Shown piece after piece: positions 18,429 through 26,424 of a stretch of 64,000 nucleotides of DNA (positions are counted from its first letter, which is position 1; the number at the start of each line of letters is the position of its first letter). Origin of the DNA: Streptomyces sp. NBC_00335 (GTDB lineage: Bacteria; Actinomycetota; Actinomycetes; Streptomycetales; Streptomycetaceae); contig NZ_CP108006.1 of NCBI RefSeq assembly GCF_036127095.1, positions 8,485,501 to 8,549,500 of the forward strand, in the 5' to 3' direction. Position numbers and translations under genes: made by a program. The notes under the pieces are model-generated. The model searched no databases and was not told the DNA's origin. It was given only the letters and a program-made list of their open reading frames with translations.

Positions 18429-20651
18429 CTACCCCTCCTGTGCGGGGAGCGCGAGGACGTGCGTCCCACAGGACAGGTGGAGGCGGCCGTCGGCGATGCG
18501 GAGGTCTGTGTAACCGGAGGTCGTCAGCGGTACGTGGCCGTCCTCGGTAAATCCGCTGCGGTACGTCCAGGGCGGGCGGCGGGTTGCGAGGCCGACGGCG
18601 AGGAGGGGCTGGGCCAGCTTGCCCGTGTCCACGTAGAGCATGCCCCGGTGCAGGAGCGGCGGCGGGTCGAAGCGGACGCCGTCCGGGATGGCGTACGTCC
18701 ACTGCAGCGCTCCGTCCGAGGCTCGCAGCGCGAGCAGCTCATCGTACACACGGGGGTTCTGCGCGCCCGCGGGACGCAGCCCGATGACGTACACCATGCC
18801 GTCCACGGCCGTCGGGGTCCCGAAGGAGGCCCGACCGCCGGGATACGGCACCCGGTCCGCACCGAAGCGCCAGACCACTTTCCCGGTGGCGGCCTCCAGG
18901 GCGCGCACCTCGCCGCCCCCGAGGTGCAGGCGGCCGTCGGCCAGGGAAGCGGGATGGACCGGCTGGAGGCGAAGGTTGTCCGGGCCGGAGAGGTCGATGC
19001 GCCAGCGTTCCCGCCCGTCGTCCCGCCCGACACCCACGACGTCCCCTGATACGGAGTAGATCAAGACGTCCCCCGCGGCGGCGACGCCGGGGCTCGGCGA
19101 GGAGGGCTCGTGTCCCGTCTTCTGAGCCCAGAGCCGCGTACCCCCGTCCGCGGCGTAGGCGGCAATGAGCTGTTGGTGGCCGTCGTAGCCGGAGAGGTAC
19201 AGGCGGTCGTCGGTCCTGGCGATGAGACGGGGGCTGAGCAGTCGGGGCTGCCCCAGTTCGGCGGGGTACTCGGTCAATCGCCCGTCGGTGGGGGAGAGGG
19301 CGAGCAGGGGATCCGGGGCGTTGAGGACCGAGGACTTCTCGCGGACGACCAAGCCCTCCCCGTTCTCCTCGAAAACAACGGTCTTCGGGCTCCGCCACGC
19401 CACCTTGCCGGTGGCCGCGTCGAGGCCGGCCACGGTACGGCTGAACCGGTCGTCTCCGACCGACACGACGACGATCCCGTCCCGGACCGCCTCGACCCGG
19501 CACAGCGACTCGGCGTCGTACGTCCAGAGCGGCTCGGGCGGCAGCCCCGGCGGGCGTGGGGACGTGGAAGCCGCCTTCCGGTCGGCCGGGGGCGTGCCGG
19601 AGCTGCCGCGCGCCGCCCAGAGCGCGGCGCCCGCGCCGAGGGCGAGCAGGCCTCCGGCACCGGCCAGCAGCAGGCGTCGGCGGGACGTCCACCCGGCGGG
19701 GGGCTCCTCGGGGGGCGGCGGTGGTCCGGGCAGCCGGGTCGGGCGCAGGTCCCAGACGCCGACGGCCCGCCGGCCGAGGTCGGAGCGCAGGGGACCGGGC
19801 AGCAGGTCGGCGAAGTTGCCTTCCCCGCCTCCCAGTTCGGCCGCGATCTCCTCGTCGGCCGGGCGGTCGTCCGGATCCTTGGCCAGGCACCGCAACAGGA
19901 CCGGGAGCAGTCCCGCGGGCAACCCGGAGAAGTCCGGTGTGCCGTACCGCACCCCGTACAGCAGGTCGGCGGCGGCCTCGCCCGCGAACGGGGCGTGGCC
20001 GGTCGCCGCGAACACGAGCACCCCGGCGAGGGCGAACACGTCACCCGGTGGCTCGTGGTCCCGGCCGCCCGCCTGCTCGGGGGACATGTAGGCGGGGGTG
20101 CCCACGGCCTGCCCGGTACGGGTCAGGCGGCGGGCGCCGAGCGCACGGGCGATGCCGAAGTCGATGACGCGCGGACCCGCGGCGGTGACCAGGACGTTCG
20201 AGGGCTTGAGGTCCCGGTGCACCAGGCCCGAGCCGTGGATGTCGGCCAGGGCCTGGGCCAGCCGGGAGCCCAGGGCCCGCACCGCAGTCTCGGGCAGCGG
20301 CCCGTGCCGTACGACGGCCTCCGCGAGCGAGGGGCCGAGCAGGTACTCCGTCGCCAGCCAAGGCAGTGCCCCCTGGGTGTCGGCGGCCACGACCGTCGCC
20401 CCGTGCCGCGCCCCGATCGTCCGGGCCGCCTCTGCCTCCAGCCGGAACCTGATCCTGAACTCCGGTTCACGGGCGAGGTGTTCGTGCACCGTCTTCAGCG
20501 CGACCACGCGCCCGCCGGCGGACCGGGCGAGGAAGACCGTGCCCATGCCGCCGCCGCCCAGCCGGCCGAGCAGCGTGTAGCCGCCGATCCGCTCGGGGTC
20601 GCCGGGCAGCAGCGGTGTGGTGGGTCCGGAGCCCTGGGACACGGTGCTCAC
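18429..20651 (-). CDS. Ser/Thr protein kinase with PQQ propeller
   Basis: 740 residues from GTG 20651, whose bases overlap the TGA of the upstream gene (GTGA), so the pair is translationally coupled. The kinase domain (20-290) is complete: LGGGGMGTV, Lys53 in VALK, HRDLKPSN (Asp147), DFG (Asp164), and a MSPEQ activation-loop end. A Pro-rich linker and TSRRRLLLAGAGGLLALGAG form a twin-arginine-like membrane anchor near residue 365-390. The C-terminal ~350 residues are PQQ-like propeller blades (LDAATGKVAW, LEAATGKVVWRFG). It is the third gene of a minus-strand kinase-PQQ operon. Confidence 0.92.
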   Translation of the reverse strand: MSTVSQGSGPTTPLLPGDPERIGGYTLLGRLGGGGMGTVFLARSAGGRVVALKTVHEHLAREPEFRIRFRLEAEAARTIGARHGATVVAADTQGALPWLATEYLLGPSLAEAVVRHGPLPETAVRALGSRLAQALADIHGSGLVHRDLKPSNVLVTAAGPRVIDFGIARALGARRLTRTGQAVGTPAYMSPEQAGGRDHEPPGDVFALAGVLVFAATGHAPFAGEAAADLLYGVRYGTPDFSGLPAGLLPVLLRCLAKDPDDRPADEEIAAELGGGEGNFADLLPGPLRSDLGRRAVGVWDLRPTRLPGPPPPPEEPPAGWTSRRRLLLAGAGGLLALGAGAALWAARGSSGTPPADRKAASTSPRPPGLPPEPLWTYDAESLCRVEAVRDGIVVVSVGDDRFSRTVAGLDAATGKVAWRSPKTVVFEENGEGLVVREKSSVLNAPDPLLALSPTDGRLTEYPAELGQPRLLSPRLIARTDDRLYLSGYDGHQQLIAAYAADGGTRLWAQKTGHEPSSPSPGVAAAGDVLIYSVSGDVVGVGRDDGRERWRIDLSGPDNLRLQPVHPASLADGRLHLGGGEVRALEAATGKVVWRFGADRVPYPGGRASFGTPTAVDGMVYVIGLRPAGAQNPRVYDELLALRASDGALQWTYAIPDGVRFDPPPLLHRGMLYVDTGKLAQPLLAVGLATRRPPWTYRSGFTEDGHVPLTTSGYTDLRIADGRLHLSCGTHVLALPAQEG

Positions 20652-22870
20652 CCGACCGGCAGGGCGAAGTAGTGAAGGCCGAACTTGCGGGCGAACACGG
20701 CGGTCCGGGTCCCGCTCGCCACCTGCCAGGTCAGTCCTTCCTGCTCGTTCAGCTGCTCGGCCACCCCCTGGAACACCCACAGGTTGCGGCCGTCGGCCGG
20801 GTCGATCGCGGTGACCGACTGCCAGTCGAGCCGGTACAGGGGGCTGCCCGGCGGCCCCGACGCGAGGGCCGTCGCACCCTTGGCGACAGCCGAGAGGGGG
20901 AGCCCCGGAAACGTGGTCCGCTTGATCGTGCCGTCGCGGGGATCGATCAGATGCGTCCACAGGTTCGCGTCCACGACGTACAACGAGGCGTCGCCCCGCA
21001 CCAGCACCTCGCGCGGGGCGCTGACCCGGTTGTCCCTCTTGAGGGCGTCTTCGCCCCACCGTTCGCTGCCGGTCTTCACGTCACGCGCGTGGAGCTTGAA
21101 CTCCTCCTCCGTATAGAGGGTGCCGTCGGCGGTCATCCAGGAGCGCGGCTGGTCGGGCAGGGCGGCCCAGGCCTCTTTCTCCCACCGCTCCCACCGCTGC
21201 GCGCCGGTTTCCGCGTTCAAGGCACTGAACACGGCCGTGCCGAGCTTCTTCTGCTCCACGTCCGCGGGGTCGGGCACCCACTGGACGTACACCGACTCGG
21301 GGCCCGGTGTCACCCGTATCGCGCTGCTCCGCCCCACCGGGGTGCCCCTCACCGGCGTACGCCACACCGCCCTGCGCTGCGCGATGTCGTAGCAGACCAC
21401 GTGGGTCACGCCCTCCTTGTCCGGCGCGCGGAACCACACGCGAGTGCCGCGGTGACCTGCGAACCCGTCGGTCTCCATGTCGTAGTCGGAGTCGGTGTCG
21501 CGCACGGTCCCCGTCGTGGCGGAAAAGCGGACGAGCCCCCCGACGAAGCTGGGGGCGAAGAGCAGATCTTCGGACACGAGGACCGGTGTGGCAGTGCACC
21601 AGATGTCCTTGGTCCAGAGCGTCTTTCCGGTCCGCAGGTCCAGGCCGACCGTGGCGCCGGTCAGGGGGACCACCAGCACCCGGTCGTTCCACACCATCGC
21701 CGGCTGGCCGGTGGTCGCGCCCTTGTAGTGCCACAGGACCGCGGGCGGCGCGCCCTGCACGCGGGCGGGCGGGCCGCTCGGCGTGGCGGCGGGGGCGGGG
21801 GCGTGACGGGTGTTCCGGCCGAGGGCGAAACCGCCGGCCAGCCCGGCCGAGGTGCCGAGGGCGCCCAGGAGCAGGGCTCGGCGGGCGGGGAGGTCGCGGC
21901 GCGGGGGTTTCGGCTCTTCCTGAGCGGTCGCGTGAACCTGCGCGGACACCGCCGTCGCCGATCGGGCGTCCTGCACCGGAGCCTCCAACGCCATGACGGC
22001 CGAGGCCTGTTCGGACAGCTCCGTCACCAGCGCCCCCGGCAGCCAGTCCGCCGCGAGGAGTGCGGCGGCTCCGCTCGGGGCGAGTCCGGCCGCCACGGTC
22101 TCGGCGGCGGGGCGGCGGGCGGGGTCCTTGTCGAGGCAGCGGGAGAGGAGGGAGCGCAGGCCCTCCGGCACGCCGTCGAGGTCGGCGTCGGCCGTGGCGA
22201 CGGCGTCCGGGGTGGCCGCGGAGAACGGGCCCGCCCCGGTGGCCGCGTACACGAGGAGCAGCCCGAGGACGAAGACGTCGGAGGCCGGGCCGGGCGCCCT
22301 CCCGGCGACTTGTTCGGGTGTGAGGAAGCCGAGCGTGAGTCGCGCGCCCCCGCCGTCGGTCGCGGGGCCGATCCCGGTGGCGGCGGCGAGGGGGCCGAAT
22401 CCGGTGAGGCGGGGTCCTTCGATGCCGAGCTGCACCGTGTGCGGTGAGAGGCCCTGGTGGGCCTCGACGAGCGGGTGCAGCCGTACGAGTGCTTCCGCCA
22501 GGGCGGCGCCGACGACGCGCAGGGCGTGCTCCGGCAGCGGGCCGTACCGGGCGACGGCGGAGCCGAGGGTGAGCGCGGGGCCGTACGCGGTGACGAGGTA
22601 CCCGTCCGCCGACTTCCGCACCGCGGGCACCCACGGGCCGGCCGCCGCCACCGCGAGCCGTGCCTCCGCCGCGAACCTGCGGCTCAGCGCGGGGTCGGCG
22701 GCCAGCCGGGGACGCGGTATGACGACAGCGACCTTGGCTCCCTCGCGGTCCAGGGCCAGGTACTCCACTCCGGAAGCGCTCTCCCGTAGCCGGGCCAGCA
22801 GGGTGTACTCCCCGATCCCGGTGGGGTCGGTGTCCCCTAAGGAATCGGGGCCGTCGCCGCGTGCTGCCAT
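20648..22870 (-). CDS. Pseudokinase with PQQ propeller
   Basis: 740 residues with the same architecture as its neighbours, but every catalytic element of the kinase domain is gone. The Gly loop is replaced by RESASGV. VALK is replaced by VAVVIP (no Lys). HRDLKPSN is replaced by HQGLSPHT at 138-145. DFG is replaced by GFG at 157-159. The fold-defining hydrophobic pattern, including LTPEQ and DVFVLGLLLVYAATGAGPF, is kept, so it should still fold as a kinase-like domain. PARRALLLGALGTSAGL anchors it; a PQQ-like region (TVGLDLRTGKTLWTKD) follows. It lies between two active kinases, so an allosteric or scaffold role is likely. Confidence 0.88.
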   Translation of the reverse strand: MAARGDGPDSLGDTDPTGIGEYTLLARLRESASGVEYLALDREGAKVAVVIPRPRLAADPALSRRFAAEARLAVAAAGPWVPAVRKSADGYLVTAYGPALTLGSAVARYGPLPEHALRVVGAALAEALVRLHPLVEAHQGLSPHTVQLGIEGPRLTGFGPLAAATGIGPATDGGGARLTLGFLTPEQVAGRAPGPASDVFVLGLLLVYAATGAGPFSAATPDAVATADADLDGVPEGLRSLLSRCLDKDPARRPAAETVAAGLAPSGAAALLAADWLPGALVTELSEQASAVMALEAPVQDARSATAVSAQVHATAQEEPKPPRRDLPARRALLLGALGTSAGLAGGFALGRNTRHAPAPAATPSGPPARVQGAPPAVLWHYKGATTGQPAMVWNDRVLVVPLTGATVGLDLRTGKTLWTKDIWCTATPVLVSEDLLFAPSFVGGLVRFSATTGTVRDTDSDYDMETDGFAGHRGTRVWFRAPDKEGVTHVVCYDIAQRRAVWRTPVRGTPVGRSSAIRVTPGPESVYVQWVPDPADVEQKKLGTAVFSALNAETGAQRWERWEKEAWAALPDQPRSWMTADGTLYTEEEFKLHARDVKTGSERWGEDALKRDNRVSAPREVLVRGDASLYVVDANLWTHLIDPRDGTIKRTTFPGLPLSAVAKGATALASGPPGSPLYRLDWQSVTAIDPADGRNLWVFQGVAEQLNEQEGLTWQVASGTRTAVFARKFGLHYFALPVG

Positions 22871-22999
22871 GCCGGTTCAACCCCCCCGTTCACCAGCTGT
22901 CGTTCCGCTCCCCGTCGAACGCTGCGGGCACCCTACCTCCCGGGGTGGAGGACGGCCGGGGGAGGTGATCAGTTCCCGGCCACGCGGGCGTGGCGAGGG

Positions 23000-25000
23000 T
23001 CAGAAGCGGGGCAGCGCGTAGAGGCGTCCGCCGTTCTGGGCCGCCACCACCTGGCCGGCCGCCGTCACCGCCCATGGTTCGTCCCGTTCGGCTCCCGGGG
23101 AGAACCTGTAGCGCTCGGTGTCCCCGGCGACCGGGAAGGCCGCCACGCCGCCGGCTCCGGACGACAGCGGGACGTACAGCCCGTTCGCCGCCGCGACGGG
23201 CGGAGACACCGCGTAGCCGCCGCCCTGGCCCCTCATCTCCCTCAGGTCGGTGCCGTCCGTGAGCTGCAGGCAGCGCAGCCGGCCGCCTTCGGCGACGTAA
23301 ACCGAGCCGCCCCGCACCAGGGGGGTGCCGAACCCGCCGTTCCCTGCCGCCGGCTTCGCCTCCCAGAGCCGGGCCCCGTCCTGCGCGTCGAATCCGCGCA
23401 GTGTGGCCCCTCCGAATACGAGGAGCCCTTCGCCGACGGCTCCGGGCAGGCCGTGCGCGGCGTCGGCCGCCTCCCAACTCGTCTGCCCGGAGGCCGGGTC
23501 GAGGGCGTGCACCCTTCCTTCGGCCGTGGTGACGACCAACCGTCCTTCCCCGGCGACGGCCACCGCTCCGTCTGCGGCGACCGCCTCCCGCGACCGCCAC
23601 AGCGGCGTGGCCGCCCCGTGGCGGACGGCGACGACACGGCCGGCCGGGTCCCTCGCGTACACGGTGCCGGATTCCGCGGCGAGCAGTGCGGAGAGTCCGC
23701 CCGGGCCGGTCCATACCGGTTTCCCTGTACGGGAGTCGAGGGCGCGCAGGATGCCGTCCGGACCGATGAGCACGGGACCGGGCGCCTGGCGGACGGGCGG
23801 GCGGCCGCCCTCGTACGACCAGAGCCGGCGGCCGGTGCGAGGGTCGAGCGCGGACACCTTCCCGGGGTCCGCGACCAGCAGGACGTCGCCCGCCCGAGCG
23901 GGGCCGAAGGGCATGTGCGGGTCAAGGTCCGACACGGACCAGACGGGGGTGGGTAGTTCGCCCGGCGCTCCGTGCCACAGAGGGACCTCGCCGGCGGTGT
24001 TCCCGCCGGTTCCGTACCACTGCCATCCGGCACCCCCGGCGCCGGCCGTGAGCAGGGCGGCCGCGCCCGCCGCGATCCCGAACACTCGCCGTCGGGAAGG
24101 GCCGGTCGGACCCGCCAGCTCCCGAGCGCGCACACCCTGCCGTTCGATGTCCCGGAGGATGGGGGCAGGCAGCCAGCCCGCGGGCGCGCCCCGGCCGGGG
24201 GCCTCCCACAGTGCTGCCAACTTCGCGGCTCGCGGACGCCGTTCCGCCGTTTTGTCCAGGCAGCCGCTGAGCGCGGGCCGCAGGGGCGGGGGTACCCGCG
24301 AGAGGTCCGGCTCGTCGTGCACGATGCCGTAGTCGGCGAAGGCCAAGCCGTCGCCGGCGAAGAGGTGGTGTCCGGTGCACGCGTACGCCAGGAGGGCGCC
24401 GAGGGTGAACACGTCGCTGGGCGGGCCGAGTTCCAGGCCGAGGACCTGCTCCGGGGACATGTACCCGGCCGAACCCGGGCGCTGTCCCGTGACCGTGACC
24501 CTCGTCGCCGCGGGCATGCGAGCGATGCCGAAGTCGACCAGGCGGGGTCCGTCGGCGGTGAGCAGCACGTTGGACGGCTTGAGGTCCCGGTGTACGACCC
24601 CGGCCGCGTGGAGGGTGGCCAGGGCGGTGGCGAGCATGGCTCCGAGTGCCCGGATGGTGTCGGGGGAGAGGGGTCCGTACTCCTCGACGCAGCGCTCCAG
24701 GGTCGGCCCCGGCACGTATGCGGTGGCGAGCCACGGTACGGGGGCGCCGAGATCGGCCCCGAGGTGCCCGGGCACGTACCGGCTGCGTACGGCCTCGACG
24801 GCCTCCCGCTCCCTGCGGAAGCGGACGGCGAGGTGCGGGTCGCCGAGCAGCTCGCGCCGGAGCGTCTTGACCGCGGCGACCCGTCGACCGGCGCGCCCCA
24901 GGTAGACGGTCCCCATGCCGCCCTCACCGAGCACACCGAGCAGCTGCCAGGGCCCGAGCGCTGACGGATCGCCCGGCCGCATGGGCGCGGGACCGGTCAC
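23000..25000 (-). CDS. Ser/Thr protein kinase with PQQ propeller
   Basis: 666 residues from GTG 25000; ATG 24982 (MRPGDPSALG) is an equally plausible start. The kinase motifs are all present: GEGGMGTV, Lys45 in VAAVK, HRDLKPSN (Asp139), DFG (Asp156), MSPEQVLG. Near residues 300-325 PSRRRVFGIAAGAAALLTAGAG is a twin-arginine-like hydrophobic anchor. The rest is a PQQ-type propeller (LDPRTGRRLWSYEGG, LDSRTGKPVWTG, FDAQDGARLWEA). It is the first gene of the minus-strand set, 129 bp upstream of the pseudokinase. Confidence 0.92.
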   Translation of the reverse strand: MTGPAPMRPGDPSALGPWQLLGVLGEGGMGTVYLGRAGRRVAAVKTLRRELLGDPHLAVRFRREREAVEAVRSRYVPGHLGADLGAPVPWLATAYVPGPTLERCVEEYGPLSPDTIRALGAMLATALATLHAAGVVHRDLKPSNVLLTADGPRLVDFGIARMPAATRVTVTGQRPGSAGYMSPEQVLGLELGPPSDVFTLGALLAYACTGHHLFAGDGLAFADYGIVHDEPDLSRVPPPLRPALSGCLDKTAERRPRAAKLAALWEAPGRGAPAGWLPAPILRDIERQGVRARELAGPTGPSRRRVFGIAAGAAALLTAGAGGAGWQWYGTGGNTAGEVPLWHGAPGELPTPVWSVSDLDPHMPFGPARAGDVLLVADPGKVSALDPRTGRRLWSYEGGRPPVRQAPGPVLIGPDGILRALDSRTGKPVWTGPGGLSALLAAESGTVYARDPAGRVVAVRHGAATPLWRSREAVAADGAVAVAGEGRLVVTTAEGRVHALDPASGQTSWEAADAAHGLPGAVGEGLLVFGGATLRGFDAQDGARLWEAKPAAGNGGFGTPLVRGGSVYVAEGGRLRCLQLTDGTDLREMRGQGGGYAVSPPVAAANGLYVPLSSGAGGVAAFPVAGDTERYRFSPGAERDEPWAVTAAGQVVAAQNGGRLYALPRF

Positions 25001-25219
25001 CGGGCGGGCCCGACGTACCGGAAGGTCTGGGTGTTGCGGGGGGTGCGTATGGGCGGTTCCCTTCCTCGGGGCGGCGGGTGATGCACGGTACCTCTTCGGG
25101 CCTGTCCGGGCGCTCTACGGAACAGGGCTTCGCACACGGCGAGTTGACCGGAATCCGACCCCTCCCGCACGGCTCGTCGGGGTTCCGGCACCGCTGGCGT
25201 CCAGCCGGGCGGTACCAAG

Positions 25220-25367
25220 GGGCGATCCTGATCGCACGGTCGATCTCCGCGCCGGTGCGGGCGACGACCACCGGGCAGTCGTCCACCATGGAGCCCGGCA
25301 GCTGGTGCCGGTCGAACCGCATCACGAAGATGTCAAAACTCACGTCGCCCCAGACGAGGGAACTCAA
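25220..25367 (-). pseudogene. 5' fragment of an unknown gene
   Basis: From 25367 the minus strand reads SSLVWGDVSFDIFVMRFDRH and then QLPGSMVDDCPVVVARTGAEIDR, a plausible globular N-terminus. It loses coding character by about 25220, running into Pro/Arg-rich sequence towards the kinase start. Probably a truncated gene; family not recognised. Confidence 0.4.
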
Positions 25368-25455
25368 GTGACGGCACTGTCGTCAGCGAGGGCGTTCGTG
25401 CCGATCACCAGGGCGACCAGCGTCTTCAGGGAATCTCGCACGGTAATCTCAGGTC

Positions 25456-26226
25456 ATGTCTGAGACATCGGTGGCGCACTTCTATGACGAACTGGCCGAC
25501 GACTACCACTTGATCTACTCAGACTGGGACGCGAGCATCCGTCGACAGGGGGAGGCCCTGGACGCACTGATCGTCCAGGATCGCGCGGCAGTGCTCGACT
25601 GTTCCTGCGGCATCGGCACGCAGGCCATCGGGCTGGCACTGCGCGGGCACCGGGTCACAGGGACCGACATCAGCCCCCGCGCCGCCGCCCGCGCTGCCCG
25701 GGAGGCCGCCCGCCGGAGCCTGAGCCTGCGCACGGCCGCGGCCGACATGCGGCGCCTCCCGTTTACCGATGGCCAGTTCGACACTGTCGTCTGCGCCGAC
25801 AACTCGCTGCCTCACCTGCTGACAGAGCAGGAGGTGAATGCCGCCCTGGCTGAGATGCGCCGAGTCCTGCGCCCCGGAGGCCAACTGCTGCTCAGCACAA
25901 GGCCCTACGACGACCTGCTGCGCGATCGTCCGGCTGCGACGCCTCCGCAAGTCTCCAGGGCCGCCGAAGCCGACGACGGAGAGCGAACCGTCACCTTCCA
26001 GCTCTGGCACTGGCACGACGACGGCGAGCACTACGACTTGGAGCACTTCCAACTCCTTCCGGCAGCCGGAGAATGGCGCGTCCGGGTCCGCCGGACCACC
26101 TACTGGGCACTGGGCCGGGACCGGCTGGTCGGCCTCGCCACCGAGGCCGGGTTCGTCGACCCGCAGTGGCAGATGCCACAGGAGACGGGCTTCTTCCAGC
26201 CGCTGCTTGTGGCCCGCGCCGGCTAG
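25456..26226 (+). CDS. Class I SAM-dependent methyltransferase
   Basis: 256 residues, ATG 25456. Motif I is VLDCSCGIGTQAIGLA (about 47-62). The acidic residue at the end of strand 2 is in VTGTDISP. Motif II is FDTVVCADNSLPHLL, followed by the post-II MRRVLRPGGQLLLSTR. The N-terminal HFYDELADDYHLIYSDWDAS resembles glycine/sarcosine N-methyltransferase-like and UbiE-like enzymes that act on small molecules. The C-terminal half (HWHDDGEHYDLEHFQL) forms the substrate cap. Substrate unknown. It stands alone between minus-strand genes. Confidence 0.88.
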   Translation: MSETSVAHFYDELADDYHLIYSDWDASIRRQGEALDALIVQDRAAVLDCSCGIGTQAIGLALRGHRVTGTDISPRAAARAAREAARRSLSLRTAAADMRRLPFTDGQFDTVVCADNSLPHLLTEQEVNAALAEMRRVLRPGGQLLLSTRPYDDLLRDRPAATPPQVSRAAEADDGERTVTFQLWHWHDDGEHYDLEHFQLLPAAGEWRVRVRRTTYWALGRDRLVGLATEAGFVDPQWQMPQETGFFQPLLVARAG

Positions 26227-26424
26227 CGGGTGGTTCCAGGTTCCATCGCTCGGCGCGGGACGGCTGCGGTCAGCCGGCCTCGGCTGCCGGCTCGGCTCGG
26301 CTCGGGGCCCGGATGCGGGTGAGCGGTAGAAGTCGGTCCCGCTCGGCCTCTGCGGCGCGACCAGGACCCTCCACCACGCGCATCTCGATGCTCACGTGGC
26401 ATGAACCTCACCGGGTCCCGACCG

